Shown: positions 15,139-22,931 of the stretch, one piece after another
Layout: every line of letters begins with the position of its first letter
Numbering within the stretch: position 1 is the first letter of the stretch
DNA from: Cloacibacillus evryensis DSM 19522
GTDB lineage: Bacteria; Synergistota; Synergistia; Synergistales; Synergistaceae
NCBI RefSeq assembly: GCF_000585335.1
Contig: NZ_KK073872.1
Span: forward strand, 3,029,283 to 3,093,282
Reading direction: 5' to 3'
DNA: 64,000 bases
Notes under the pieces: model-generated
Told to the model about the DNA's origin: nothing
The model's database searches: none
The model's input: the letters and a program-made list of their open reading frames with translations, nothing else
Program-made: the position numbers and the translations under genes

Positions 15139-16971
15139 CTACTTTTTCGTCTTCTGCTCACGCAGCTCGGCCATGTACCAGGGCGTGGTATCTTCCCACT
15201 GCCACTGTCTCCAGGGCTTTTCTTCGCCGCGCTTGCGGTAGATGTCGTTGATGTTCCAGCAGCCCCAGGTGACGACGGGAGCGTTCTCCATGCGCACATC
15301 GATTACGCATGGCTTGTTGGAGGCAAGCGCCTCTTCAAGCATCGGCTTGAACTCTTCGGCCTTCGTCACCTTGTAGCCCTTGATGCCGTAGGCTTCGCCG
15401 ATCGCCGCGAAATCCGGGCTGTACTGCTCGCCGTTTTTCTTCTTAAAGAGGGTGCCGAACTGGTGGTCATAGTGCTGACGCTCAAGTCCCGCGATCGTGC
15501 CGAAGGCGCAGTTGTTCATGACGACCCAGACGACCGCGACCTCGTCCATCGCGCCCGTCGCGAAGGGAGATACGTTCGTGCCCATGCCGCCGTCGCCGAT
15601 GAGCGCGACGACCTTCTTATCGGGGTTCGCAACCTTGACGCCGATCGCCGCCGAGGGGCCGTAGCCCATCGTGCAGAGGCCGCCGGGGGCGACGAAGGTG
15701 CCGGGCTCGTAGATCTCAAACTGCTGCCCGACGCCGTTCTTGTTCCAGCCTACGTCCGCCACCACATACCCGTCCTTGGGCAGCGCCTCGCGGAGGTCCT
15801 TGAGGATGCGTTCCGGACGCATCGGGTACTGGGCGGAGTTCTGCGCCTCGACGAGCGTAGCCTTGTAGGCCGCCTTCGATTCGGCGATCGCCTTGACGAT
15901 CTCGGGGCGTTTGACGCCGTTCGGATACTTCTTCTTCGCCGCCGCGAGGATCGCCTCAAGGGCCTCCTTCGCGTCGCAGATCGCGCCGACGGCGGTCGGG
16001 AAGTTGCGCCCGATCTCCTCCTGATTGATGTCTATATGGATAAGCTTTGTCGGCGGCACGTCGAAGGTCTCTCCCTGATACCATGAGCTGCAGTCGGCCT
16101 CGGAGAGGCGCGTGCCCACCGCCATCATCACGTCGGCCTTCATCGCCGTGGTGTTGTTGAATTCAGTGCCCCAGAAACCGGTCATGCCTACCGCGAGCGG
16201 GCTGTCGTCAGGGATGGAGCCCTTGCCCATCAGCGTGTAAAGGACAGGGATCTCAAGATGCTCCGCAAGCTCCGTCAGAGCCTTCGCGCCGCCGGATGAG
16301 ATCACACCGCCGCCGGGATAGAGGATCGGGGCCTTGGCTTCGGCGAGCATCGTCGCGACCTCTTCCGCCGCGGCTTCGCTTAGCCCGGGCTTCGGAAGTT
16401 CGGGGAAGTTGTGCATACGCTGCTCAAAGAAGCGCGTGTCGATCTCCATCGAGAAGATATCCATCGGGATCGAGACGAGCACGGGGCCGGGGCGTCCGGT
16501 CACGGCAAGACGGAATGCCTTGTCCATCACCTCGGGGAGCAGTTCCGGACGGTCGACGCGCCAGGCGCGCTTCACGAATGGACGGTAAATCTCATACTGG
16601 CTCGCGTCGGCGTGCATGTTGACCTCCTGATGGGGGTGACGGCCGAAATAGCATGAGGGCACGTCGCCCGCGATGACGACCATCGGGATCGAGTTGAGGC
16701 CGGCCTCGGCGACGCCGGTGGTGGCGTTCGTCAGTCCGGGGCCAAGGTGCGTCATGACGACGCCAGGGACCTTGCAGTCTTTGCCGCGCGCGTAGCCGTC
16801 GGCGGCATGCGCCGCGATCTGCTCGTGGCGGACTGAGATATAACGAATTTTGCTCTCCTTGAGCGCGTCAAGGAAACCTATCACTGTGTGGCCGCAGAGA
16901 CCGAAGATATTTTCGACGCCGCGTGCCTCAAGAAACTTGACCAGCTGAAATGCTACCAGATCTTTTGCCAT
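15139..16971 (-). CDS. Thiamine pyrophosphate-dependent enzyme (acetolactate synthase/IolD-like superfamily)
   Basis: 610-aa three-domain TPP enzyme: PYR domain (1-170) with cofactor-activating Glu50 in SVRHEQIAAHAADGYARG, central domain (190-330) and PP domain (380-580) with the metal/TPP motif from VALIGDGGMGTNV to NNCAFG. The superfamily includes acetolactate synthase, glyoxylate carboligase, 2-oxoacid decarboxylases and the ring-opening hydrolases IolD and cyclohexane-1,2-dione hydrolase; the family alone does not fix the reaction. It begins 4 bases after aroD, with AGGAGG inside the junction, so dehydroquinate dehydratase and this enzyme are co-translated. That makes C-C cleavage of a hydroaromatic keto compound an attractive role (inference). 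Confidence 0.88.
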   Translation of the reverse strand: MAKDLVAFQLVKFLEARGVENIFGLCGHTVIGFLDALKESKIRYISVRHEQIAAHAADGYARGKDCKVPGVVMTHLGPGLTNATTGVAEAGLNSIPMVVIAGDVPSCYFGRHPHQEVNMHADASQYEIYRPFVKRAWRVDRPELLPEVMDKAFRLAVTGRPGPVLVSIPMDIFSMEIDTRFFEQRMHNFPELPKPGLSEAAAEEVATMLAEAKAPILYPGGGVISSGGAKALTELAEHLEIPVLYTLMGKGSIPDDSPLAVGMTGFWGTEFNNTTAMKADVMMAVGTRLSEADCSSWYQGETFDVPPTKLIHIDINQEEIGRNFPTAVGAICDAKEALEAILAAAKKKYPNGVKRPEIVKAIAESKAAYKATLVEAQNSAQYPMRPERILKDLREALPKDGYVVADVGWNKNGVGQQFEIYEPGTFVAPGGLCTMGYGPSAAIGVKVANPDKKVVALIGDGGMGTNVSPFATGAMDEVAVVWVVMNNCAFGTIAGLERQHYDHQFGTLFKKKNGEQYSPDFAAIGEAYGIKGYKVTKAEEFKPMLEEALASNKPCVIDVRMENAPVVTWGCWNINDIYRKRGEEKPWRQWQWEDTTPWYMAELREQKTKK

Positions 16972-16975
16972 TTTA

Positions 16976-17773
16976 TTACGCCTCCGTATGTGTGGGATGG
17001 ATTACGCTGAAACACTGACGAAGCTCCGCGACGGGGATCTGTCCCGGGGCCGATGACTGCGACCCCACCGCAAAGGTGAGATCCGATCCGAAGAGGCCGC
17101 CTACGAGGCGCGTCACCGCGCCGGTCGGGCCCATAGACATAGTGATGATGGGAATGCAGGGGAACTGGCGGCGCACCTCGAGCGTCGCGGAGAGAACGTT
17201 GAGGACGTCCTCCTCCTTCTGCGGCATCGCCGCGAGCTTAGCCACCTGCGCGCCCGCCGCGATCTGCTGCTTGAGTATCGAGACCAGCTCGTCGCGGGCC
17301 GGGGTCTTTTTAAAATCATGGAAAGAGACGATCAGCGAGGTCTGCGTGCCTTCAAGCGTTTCGAGGACCTTTTTTATCTTCTCTTCGCCGTATATCAGCT
17401 CCACATCGATAAAATCAACGAGCCCCTCCTTCACCGCGGCCTCATAGATACCGAACTTGGCCTCGTCGCTCACCTTCTTGAAGCCGCCCTCCCAGTCGCC
17501 GCGGCAGGTAAGGATGACCGGAGTCTCGCCGACGACGGCGCGCACCTCTTTTATCATCTCTGCCGAAGCCGTGACATCCTCGACAAAGTCCCACGCGTCG
17601 ATCCTGAGCTCGATAATATCCGGGGCGATCGAGGGAACATTCTTCGCCTCGGCGATCATCCTTTCGTGATCCTTTCCCACCAGCGGGATACAGACCATCG
17701 GCTTATCGCCGCCAAGAAGACCGTTCCGCGCCTGGATCGGGTGCCTCGGCTGCAATCGTTTTACCTGCTTCAT
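16976..17773 (-). CDS. aroD: Type I 3-dehydroquinate dehydratase
   Basis: 265-aa class I dehydroquinase, which interconverts 3-dehydroquinate and 3-dehydroshikimate by a Schiff-base mechanism. Diagnostic residues are present: ELRID (55-59), catalytic His152 in SFHDF, Schiff-base Lys179 in AKLAAMP, TMSMGPTG (211-218) and the substrate loop SAPGQIPV (241-248). ATG 17773 has AGGAGG at good spacing. It is first gene of the operon with the TPP enzyme and is controlled by the shared tandem operator rather than placed in an aro biosynthesis cluster. Co-expression with transporters suggests catabolic use (inference). Confidence 0.95.
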   Translation of the reverse strand: MKQVKRLQPRHPIQARNGLLGGDKPMVCIPLVGKDHERMIAEAKNVPSIAPDIIELRIDAWDFVEDVTASAEMIKEVRAVVGETPVILTCRGDWEGGFKKVSDEAKFGIYEAAVKEGLVDFIDVELIYGEEKIKKVLETLEGTQTSLIVSFHDFKKTPARDELVSILKQQIAAGAQVAKLAAMPQKEEDVLNVLSATLEVRRQFPCIPIITMSMGPTGAVTRLVGGLFGSDLTFAVGSQSSAPGQIPVAELRQCFSVIHPTHTEA

Positions 17774-17802
17774 AAAAAAGCCCTCCTGTTTTATCATATT
17801 CT

Positions 17803-17874
17803 TTTCGTTATGCGGAAACCGCGACTATTCTAAGGAAACGCATATACATTAACCCGATATTCCAAAATTGTCAA
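17803..17874 (-). promoter_or_regulatory. Promoter plus tandem operator, copy 4 (aroD operon)
   Basis: Minus strand: TTGACA (17874-17869), 17 bp, TAATGT (17851-17846). In plus orientation the sites are GACTATTCTAAGGAA (17823-17837) and TTTCGTTATGCGGAA (17803-17817), 20 bp apart. Geometry is identical to the three other copies. Confidence 0.75.
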
Positions 17875-17993
17875 GATACCATTTGACAGATTTTCTTTCT
17901 GTTCTGTGGAATTAATAATAATGGCACATTTGTAAATGATGACGCTGAATTTATTTTTCAGAAAAGAAAGATCAGATGTTATGCGACAAAAAA

Positions 17994-18947
17994 TTACACG
18001 CCGAGAAAGGCAATCCACACCGGGATGGTGACTGCGGATAGGAGCATCGTTATCACAGTCAGCTCGGCGGCGTGATCGCCGTCAAGGCCGATACCGCGCG
18101 CCAGGACGAAGAGTGTCGCCGCGGTCGGCGTCGCCGTCACAAGCACGGAGACGTTTTTCAGCGACAGCTCAACTCCCGCTGCGGTAAGGCAGAAATAGAG
18201 CATCGCGGGATGAACGAAAAGACGCGCGGCGATTTCTCGCCAGCAGGAAAGGAGCGCGCCGCGTGCGTTTTTCACATCGATTGAAGCGCCGAGGACGAGA
18301 AGCGACATCCCGGTGGCGGCGCTGCTCACCATGTGAAGCGCCTTGTCAAGGCTGTCGGGGAGGCTCTCCAGCCCAGCGAATACCAGCAGCATCCCGCATA
18401 GCGGCGCTACTACCATGGGGTTTTTTATGATCCTCAGACATGTGTTTTTCAGAAAAACTTTCAGGCTGTCCCTGCCCGCGAGAATGATTTCGCTGGAAAG
18501 CGGCGACAGCAGATTGTAAAGCGGTATCGCGACTGCGGCATAGAGTGAGAGCAGCACGACGAAGGGCGGGCCGAATACCGACTCCACAATAGGAAGCCCC
18601 ACGTAGATGGTATTGGGTCTCACAGAGGCCGCCGCTGTCAGCGCCATCTTACGCGCGTCACGTTCTTTAAATATAAAACGTTCAGTAATATAGGCGAGGA
18701 GCGCGGTAGCGAGCGCGGCGGCGACAATGGCCCCTACGAACGGAAGATGCCCCCTAAGGCCACCCTCTATATGGAAGGCGTTGCGGAAGAGCAGCGCTGG
18801 GGAAATTATCCAGAAGAGGAACTTGGATATAGCCGCGATGTCGGATTTTGTTATGAATCCCCTGACGGAGAGGATATTTCCGGCAGTCAGCAATATCGCC
18901 AGCGGCGATATAAGGATGAAGCCTCTCAGCAGTTGGCTAAAGGCCAT
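17994..18947 (-). CDS. AEC-family (auxin efflux carrier-like) transporter, copy 1
   Basis: 317-aa membrane protein with about ten helices, two inverted five-helix halves and the AEC patterns RPNTIYVGLPIVESVFG and NPMVVAPLCGMLL. Bacterial AEC proteins often move dicarboxylates or related acids. It follows the GntR regulator by 47 bases on the same strand and is probably controlled by it. It is about as long as, and strongly similar to, the AEC protein at 58277-59224. The substrate is not readable; the neighbourhood suggests an acid of the same pathway. Confidence 0.88.
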   Translation of the reverse strand: MAFSQLLRGFILISPLAILLTAGNILSVRGFITKSDIAAISKFLFWIISPALLFRNAFHIEGGLRGHLPFVGAIVAAALATALLAYITERFIFKERDARKMALTAAASVRPNTIYVGLPIVESVFGPPFVVLLSLYAAVAIPLYNLLSPLSSEIILAGRDSLKVFLKNTCLRIIKNPMVVAPLCGMLLVFAGLESLPDSLDKALHMVSSAATGMSLLVLGASIDVKNARGALLSCWREIAARLFVHPAMLYFCLTAAGVELSLKNVSVLVTATPTAATLFVLARGIGLDGDHAAELTVITMLLSAVTIPVWIAFLGV

Positions 18948-18994
18948 AGATTGTTACGGACAGTTTCTGCATGGTTTCGTTTTTGCTCTTCGCG

Positions 18995-19675
18995 TCAGTT
19001 TTCTTTTTTTGCGGTGTGCTTCAACTGATAAACCTTCAGTATCTGCGCGCAGTGTTCGCTGATACATTCGAGCGCCTCGCCGACGTCGCCGTTCCAGAAG
19101 GCGTTTATGAGGCGGCGGTGCTCGGCGACGATCAGGTCGGCGTCCCTTTTCGGATAGATCGACTGGACGTCGAGGCGCATCATGTCGTCGTAGATCTTGG
19201 ACCAGAGCGGCGCCAGCTTCGTGATCCCGAGCTTGTCCACGATCGCGCTGTGAAATTCCATATCCTTCTTCATAAACTCGGTGGGCGAATCCTTGAGCTT
19301 TTCCATTTCGTTCGTTATCGGGACGAGCGAACCGGCAAGCACCTGCGGCTCGCCCGATTCTATTATGCTCTTGATCGCGAAATGCTCTATCATGTCCCTC
19401 AATTTAAAAAGCTCGATGACGTCGGACTCCTTTATCTCGGAGACCACCGCCTTGCGGCGCTCCTCCCAGACGATCCAGCCTTCCTGCAGCAGGAGTTTCA
19501 GCGCCTCGCGCACCGGCGTGCGGCTGATCTTAAAATCCTCGGCGAGCGTCCTCTCCATCATAACGCTTCCGGGCAGAAGTTCGCCGTTGATTATCCTCTG
19601 CTTGAGCGTCTCATAAACCATTGAGGAAAGGCTCTGGTCTTTTTTATGTTCATCCTGATGCTTTGCGGCGTCCAT
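18995..19675 (-). CDS. GntR-family regulator, FadR/FCD subgroup
   Basis: 226-aa regulator. The N-terminal winged helix (residues 15-85) has VYETLKQRIINGELLPGSVM and EDFKISRTPVREALKLLLQE, the GntR signature. The all-helical C-terminal FCD domain (95-215) is present, with the usual acidic and histidine positions for a metal or carboxylate effector. It is first gene of a unit with the AEC transporter. It is the only GntR in the window and so a candidate for the shared operator, although FCD regulators more often bind GT/AC-type palindromes. Its own promoter region (19739-19804) includes the palindrome GTATAATATAC. Confidence 0.9.
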   Translation of the reverse strand: MDAAKHQDEHKKDQSLSSMVYETLKQRIINGELLPGSVMMERTLAEDFKISRTPVREALKLLLQEGWIVWEERRKAVVSEIKESDVIELFKLRDMIEHFAIKSIIESGEPQVLAGSLVPITNEMEKLKDSPTEFMKKDMEFHSAIVDKLGITKLAPLWSKIYDDMMRLDVQSIYPKRDADLIVAEHRRLINAFWNGDVGEALECISEHCAQILKVYQLKHTAKKEN

Positions 19676-19738
19676 GATCGGCGGCTCCCATCTTTGAATA
19701 TTTTTGACATTCCAAATGATAGTTAAACATTTTCCAAC

Positions 19739-19804
19739 TAGACAAAAAATACCTTAATATGTATAATATACCCATATTCTACACACTATACTTACATCTG
19801 TCAA
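19739..19804. promoter_or_regulatory. Overlapping divergent promoters of gntR (minus) and the glutaredoxin gene (plus)
   Basis: Minus strand: TTGACA (19804-19799), 17 bp, TAGAAT (19781-19776). Plus strand: TAGACA (19739-19744), 17 bp, TATAAT (19762-19767). The plus -10 lies within the palindrome GTATAATATAC (19761-19771), which also covers the predicted gntR start point, so one bound repressor could act on both. Confidence 0.6.
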
Positions 19805-19822
19805 ATTCCGGAGGCCAGAAAA

Positions 19823-20113
19823 ATGATCACGATTTACGGCAGCGACCAGTGTCCCAAGACGGTAAAGATCCTCGAACTCTGCAAAGAGCGCGGGATCGAG
19901 GCGAACTACAGAAATTTTGAGAAAGAACTGAAAAGCATCTGGGAGTTCGTCGTCATACGCGACGAAGATTCAAACTTCGACAAGACGAAAAAAAGCAAAA
20001 GGCTCGGCATCCCAGCCATCGTCTGTGAAAACGGCCACACCTTCGACGGCGGCGAGGAGCCCTTCGACGCGGAGGCCGTCATGCGCGTGATCGCGGAAAA
20101 CGCGAAGGACTGA
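19823..20113 (+). CDS. Glutaredoxin-like protein
   Basis: 96-aa thioredoxin-fold protein. It opens MITIYGSDQCPKTVKILEL, so the active-site region is C-P-K-T with a single cysteine (monothiol-like). The cis-proline segment LGIPAIV follows near residues 63-69. Family members bind glutathione or act as thiol reductants; a monothiol site could also suit Fe-S handling. A ribosome site (CCGGAGG) precedes ATG 19823. It is divergent from gntR and transcribed alone into a bidirectional terminator. Confidence 0.8.
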   Translation: MITIYGSDQCPKTVKILELCKERGIEANYRNFEKELKSIWEFVVIRDEDSNFDKTKKSKRLGIPAIVCENGHTFDGGEEPFDAEAVMRVIAENAKD

Positions 20114-20127
20114 CGATAATTTCCCCC

Positions 20128-20163
20128 AAAAAAGAGCCTCGGCAGAACGCCGTGGCTCTTTTT
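20128..20163. terminator. Bidirectional terminator
   Basis: AAAAAGAGCC...GGCTCTTTTT hairpin with A and T runs on both sides, between the convergent glutaredoxin and MFS genes. It serves both strands. Confidence 0.85.
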
Positions 20164-20173
20164 GCATTCTGTT

Positions 20174-21415
20174 TTATTTATAAAAGGCCCGGACCTTCGT
20201 TATCTGGTAAAAACTCCAGCCCTGAATGAGCAAAATAACGCCAAAACCGAGAAGAAAACCTTCTTCTTTATAATATCCGGCCGCTCCGGCGGAAAAGAGA
20301 TCGAGCACCGCGCCCGTGCCCCACTGGAAAACTATCACGCCGAGGTAGATGAGCATGTTTATCACTCCGATGATCCCAGCGTTTTTATCAAGCGGCGCGA
20401 GGGCGCGCACCGCGTTTCCCGTAAAGACGTAGCCCGCGCCGTTGAAAAAACCTATCGCGAAGCCCGCCGCTCCGAAAACGGCGGCGGCGTCTCCGAAACG
20501 CGGCGCGGCCATCCACAAAAGCCAGCTTAGCTGATTCAGCACACAGCACCAGAGAAAGGCCCTTTTTTCATGGCGGGGCGGACAGCGTTTGAAGAAGAAA
20601 CCGCCCGCCGCCGGACCGACGACGAGCCCGACGCTTATCAGCGTGGCGCAGAGGCGCGCCGAGGAAAGCTCCGCGCCGGCCGCGCTCTGTATCCAGCTGA
20701 CCGCCCACAGCCCCTGCAGCGCGGCGATGGCCGCGGCTGTCGAAGCCCAGGTGAGCATGACGACGCGCAGCGGAAAGAGCCGCCACGATGTTTTGGCCGT
20801 CGCGACAAGCTCCGAGACCACCTCCTTGACGGCGAGCCGCCGCGTTCCTGCGGAGAAGGCAAGGCGCGGATCGCGCTCTTTGAAGGCCAGCAGGATGGCG
20901 CCCAGCAGAAGCGCCGCGAAGGCAAGGGCGAAGAATACGCCGCGCGGCCCGGCAAGGTCGAGGCACCAGCCCAGCGGGGCGACCGCCGCCACCGTCCCCG
21001 AATGCCCGACCACAAGGCACATTCCCACCAGCGCCGGATAATTTTCCCGGGAAAAGGCGTAGGCGCAGTACATCAGAAGCGCCGTGAAGGCGCTCGCCAT
21101 CCCCAGGCCGCAGAGAGCGCGCCCCGCGCCGATGGCGAGGGCCGAGGCGGAGGCTCCCATCGTAAAACAGCCGGCGGCGGCCAGCAGCAGCGACGCTCCG
21201 CAGCAGACGAAGGGCCCCCTATTGTCCACCAGTACGCCCCAAACTCCGTAACTCGCGCCGTAGGTGTAGAAAAAGAGGCTCGAAAGAAAGGCGACGGCGG
21301 CCGCGGAGAGTCCCATCGACACGGCGAGCGGCGGCAGGACGACCACGCCCGAGACGCGCATCAGGTTGCTCATGAAATAGGCCGCCAGCAGCACGGCAAG
21401 GAAGAAATACTTCAT
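20174..21415 (-). CDS. MFS transporter
   Basis: Major facilitator superfamily permease of about 413 aa with twelve hydrophobic helices (first KYFFLAVLLAAYFMSNLMRV) and the loop VDNRGPFVCCGASL between helices 2 and 3 that corresponds to motif A. ATG 21415 overlaps the stop of the preceding TIM-barrel gene as ATGA, indicating translational coupling. It is the last gene of the nine-gene operon that begins with aroE copy 3, so it should move a substrate or product of that pathway. Substrate unknown. Confidence 0.85.
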   Translation of the reverse strand: MKYFFLAVLLAAYFMSNLMRVSGVVVLPPLAVSMGLSAAAVAFLSSLFFYTYGASYGVWGVLVDNRGPFVCCGASLLLAAAGCFTMGASASALAIGAGRALCGLGMASAFTALLMYCAYAFSRENYPALVGMCLVVGHSGTVAAVAPLGWCLDLAGPRGVFFALAFAALLLGAILLAFKERDPRLAFSAGTRRLAVKEVVSELVATAKTSWRLFPLRVVMLTWASTAAAIAALQGLWAVSWIQSAAGAELSSARLCATLISVGLVVGPAAGGFFFKRCPPRHEKRAFLWCCVLNQLSWLLWMAAPRFGDAAAVFGAAGFAIGFFNGAGYVFTGNAVRALAPLDKNAGIIGVINMLIYLGVIVFQWGTGAVLDLFSAGAAGYYKEEGFLLGFGVILLIQGWSFYQITKVRAFYK

Positions 21416-22245
21416 CTCACCGCGCACCGCGCCGGGCAAAAGATATTACTCAAGTACGCTATCCCATCGCGCGCTACGCTGTCCTCGTCGGGCACGGGAC
21501 GGCATTCTATCGTCACCCAGCCGTCGTAGTCGATCGAGCGCAGCGCCGCCGCCGCCGCGCGGAAGTTGAAATGCCGGTCGTCGGGCAGCAGCCGCCCGCA
21601 GTCCGAGACGTGGAAAAGGCTCATCCGCTCCTTTGCCAGCCGCAGCGCCGCCGCGACATCCCCCTCCTCGCTGATCATGTGATAGGTGTCGGCGTTGTAA
21701 AAGAGACGCTTTGAGCGGAACTTTTCGATGAAGCGCAGCGTCTCCGCCGTCGAATTATAGAGGTCGCCGTCGCGCCGGTTGATCTGCTCGAAGCAGATGC
21801 GCCCGTCGATCTCGTCGGCGTATTCGATTATTTTGTACATGCTTTCGGAGAGGCGCGATTCGTACTGCTCCGCGGTGTCGTCGGCCTCCATGCGGCCGCG
21901 CAGAAAACCTATCAATATCTGGCTGTCCAGCTCGCGCGCAAAATCCAGCTGGCGTTTGAGCCGTTCCACCGTCTTCGCGCGTACCGAGGAATCCTTCGCG
22001 CTCATATTGTGTCCCTCGAAGAGGTAACTGAGGCCGGTCGTCACAGCGGAGGCGCGCATCCCGTAACGTTCCAGGCTCCTGCGCACCGCCGCGTAGTCGT
22101 AATCGAGCGGGTTCTGTATCTGCAGCTCGATCGCCTCGTACCCGAACGCGGCGGCGCGCCGCGCGCACTCCTCATAGCTGCCGCGCAAAGGGAACGGGAA
22201 GTCTGCAGGCAGCGGAATATCCACTGCTATTATGCTGAATCTCAT
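21412..22245 (-). CDS. TIM-barrel protein of the sugar phosphate isomerase/3-dehydroshikimate dehydratase superfamily (copy A)
   Basis: 277-aa AP-endonuclease-2-like TIM barrel. Metal-binding positions are recognisable on successive strands: RICFEQINRR, FYNADTYHM, LFHVSDCGR and WVTIECRP, giving the Glu/Asp/His/Glu set of this superfamily. Relatives include IolE/IolI, hydroxypyruvate isomerase and the AsbF/QuiC 3-dehydroshikimate dehydratases. It sits in an operon with a shikimate dehydrogenase-like enzyme, so dehydration or isomerisation of a hydroaromatic keto acid is plausible (inference). ATG 22245 is preferred over an upstream TTG at 22254. Confidence 0.78.
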   Translation of the reverse strand: MRFSIIAVDIPLPADFPFPLRGSYEECARRAAAFGYEAIELQIQNPLDYDYAAVRRSLERYGMRASAVTTGLSYLFEGHNMSAKDSSVRAKTVERLKRQLDFARELDSQILIGFLRGRMEADDTAEQYESRLSESMYKIIEYADEIDGRICFEQINRRDGDLYNSTAETLRFIEKFRSKRLFYNADTYHMISEEGDVAAALRLAKERMSLFHVSDCGRLLPDDRHFNFRAAAAALRSIDYDGWVTIECRPVPDEDSVARDGIAYLSNIFCPARCAVR

Positions 22246-22282
22246 TATTCTCAACTCTTTTTGTCTTAGTTTATTGTAAAAA

Positions 22283-22912
22283 TCAGCGGTCGATCTCGAT
22301 CGGCATATATACGCAGTCGGTGATGCTGTGATATTGGTGCCACGGATAATAGCCGGTCTCGTCGTAAAACTTGTCGTGGACTATGCCCGGGGCCATGATG
22401 ACCTCCTGGTAGAAGGTCTCGTCGCTGTTTTCGGTGAACTTCTGCATCTTGCCGAAGCCGAGTATCTGCGCGTGTACCTCGTCAAAATCGGGCGTGTGCG
22501 TCTGATGCTTCCCCGACGGCGCCATCGGTTCGGCGTAACAGAAATTTATCCTCCTGCCGCCGACCGTTATCTGCGGCGATTTGTAATAGGGAATGCCGCG
22601 ATGGCGCTCGAAGCCCGAGACGTCGAAGAGCGACGGCCATGTGCTTTTCATAGATGCCCAGAACTCCGGCTTTCCAGCGTCTTTGTCGTAATCCCTGACG
22701 ACGAGCGCCTGCTTTATCCGCATGACGGCAACGTTCTGCACTACCGTGCCCTTCAGCGGAAGGAGCGGGATCGTCTTTACAAAGATATTCTCTCCCCCGT
22801 TCACCGAGAAGTTAAAGACGAGGCTCTTTTCCTTTATAAAATATTCCGCTTCGTTTTCGACATATTCGACGTCAAAGAACGGACGCGCGAAATCGAGTTT
22901 TGTTATGCTCAT
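22283..22912 (-). CDS. Cupin-like protein of unknown function
   Basis: 209-aa protein. The central part has KHQTHTPDFDEVHAQILGFG, which fits a cupin metal site (HxH, then Glu and His), and the C-terminal part adds HDKFYD and WHQYHS. The N-terminal 110 residues (KTIPLLPLKGTVVQNVAVMR) also look beta-rich. I do not recognise a characterised family. As the seventh gene of the hydroaromatic operon, between dctM and a TIM-barrel enzyme, it may be a metal-dependent isomerase or lyase (inference). A GGAAG ribosome site supports ATG 22912. Confidence 0.6.
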   Translation of the reverse strand: MSITKLDFARPFFDVEYVENEAEYFIKEKSLVFNFSVNGGENIFVKTIPLLPLKGTVVQNVAVMRIKQALVVRDYDKDAGKPEFWASMKSTWPSLFDVSGFERHRGIPYYKSPQITVGGRRINFCYAEPMAPSGKHQTHTPDFDEVHAQILGFGKMQKFTENSDETFYQEVIMAPGIVHDKFYDETGYYPWHQYHSITDCVYMPIEIDR

Positions 22913-22931
22913 TTTAAGACACTTCCTTTCG

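Noticed and set aside
13508-16971. Sulfoacetaldehyde pathway (TPP enzyme plus SauS-like dehydrogenase)
   Set aside because: The dehydrogenase resembles SauS, but the TPP enzyme lacks the look of Xsc or of a two-subunit sulfopyruvate decarboxylase. It is co-transcribed with aroD, so a hydroaromatic role fits the context better.
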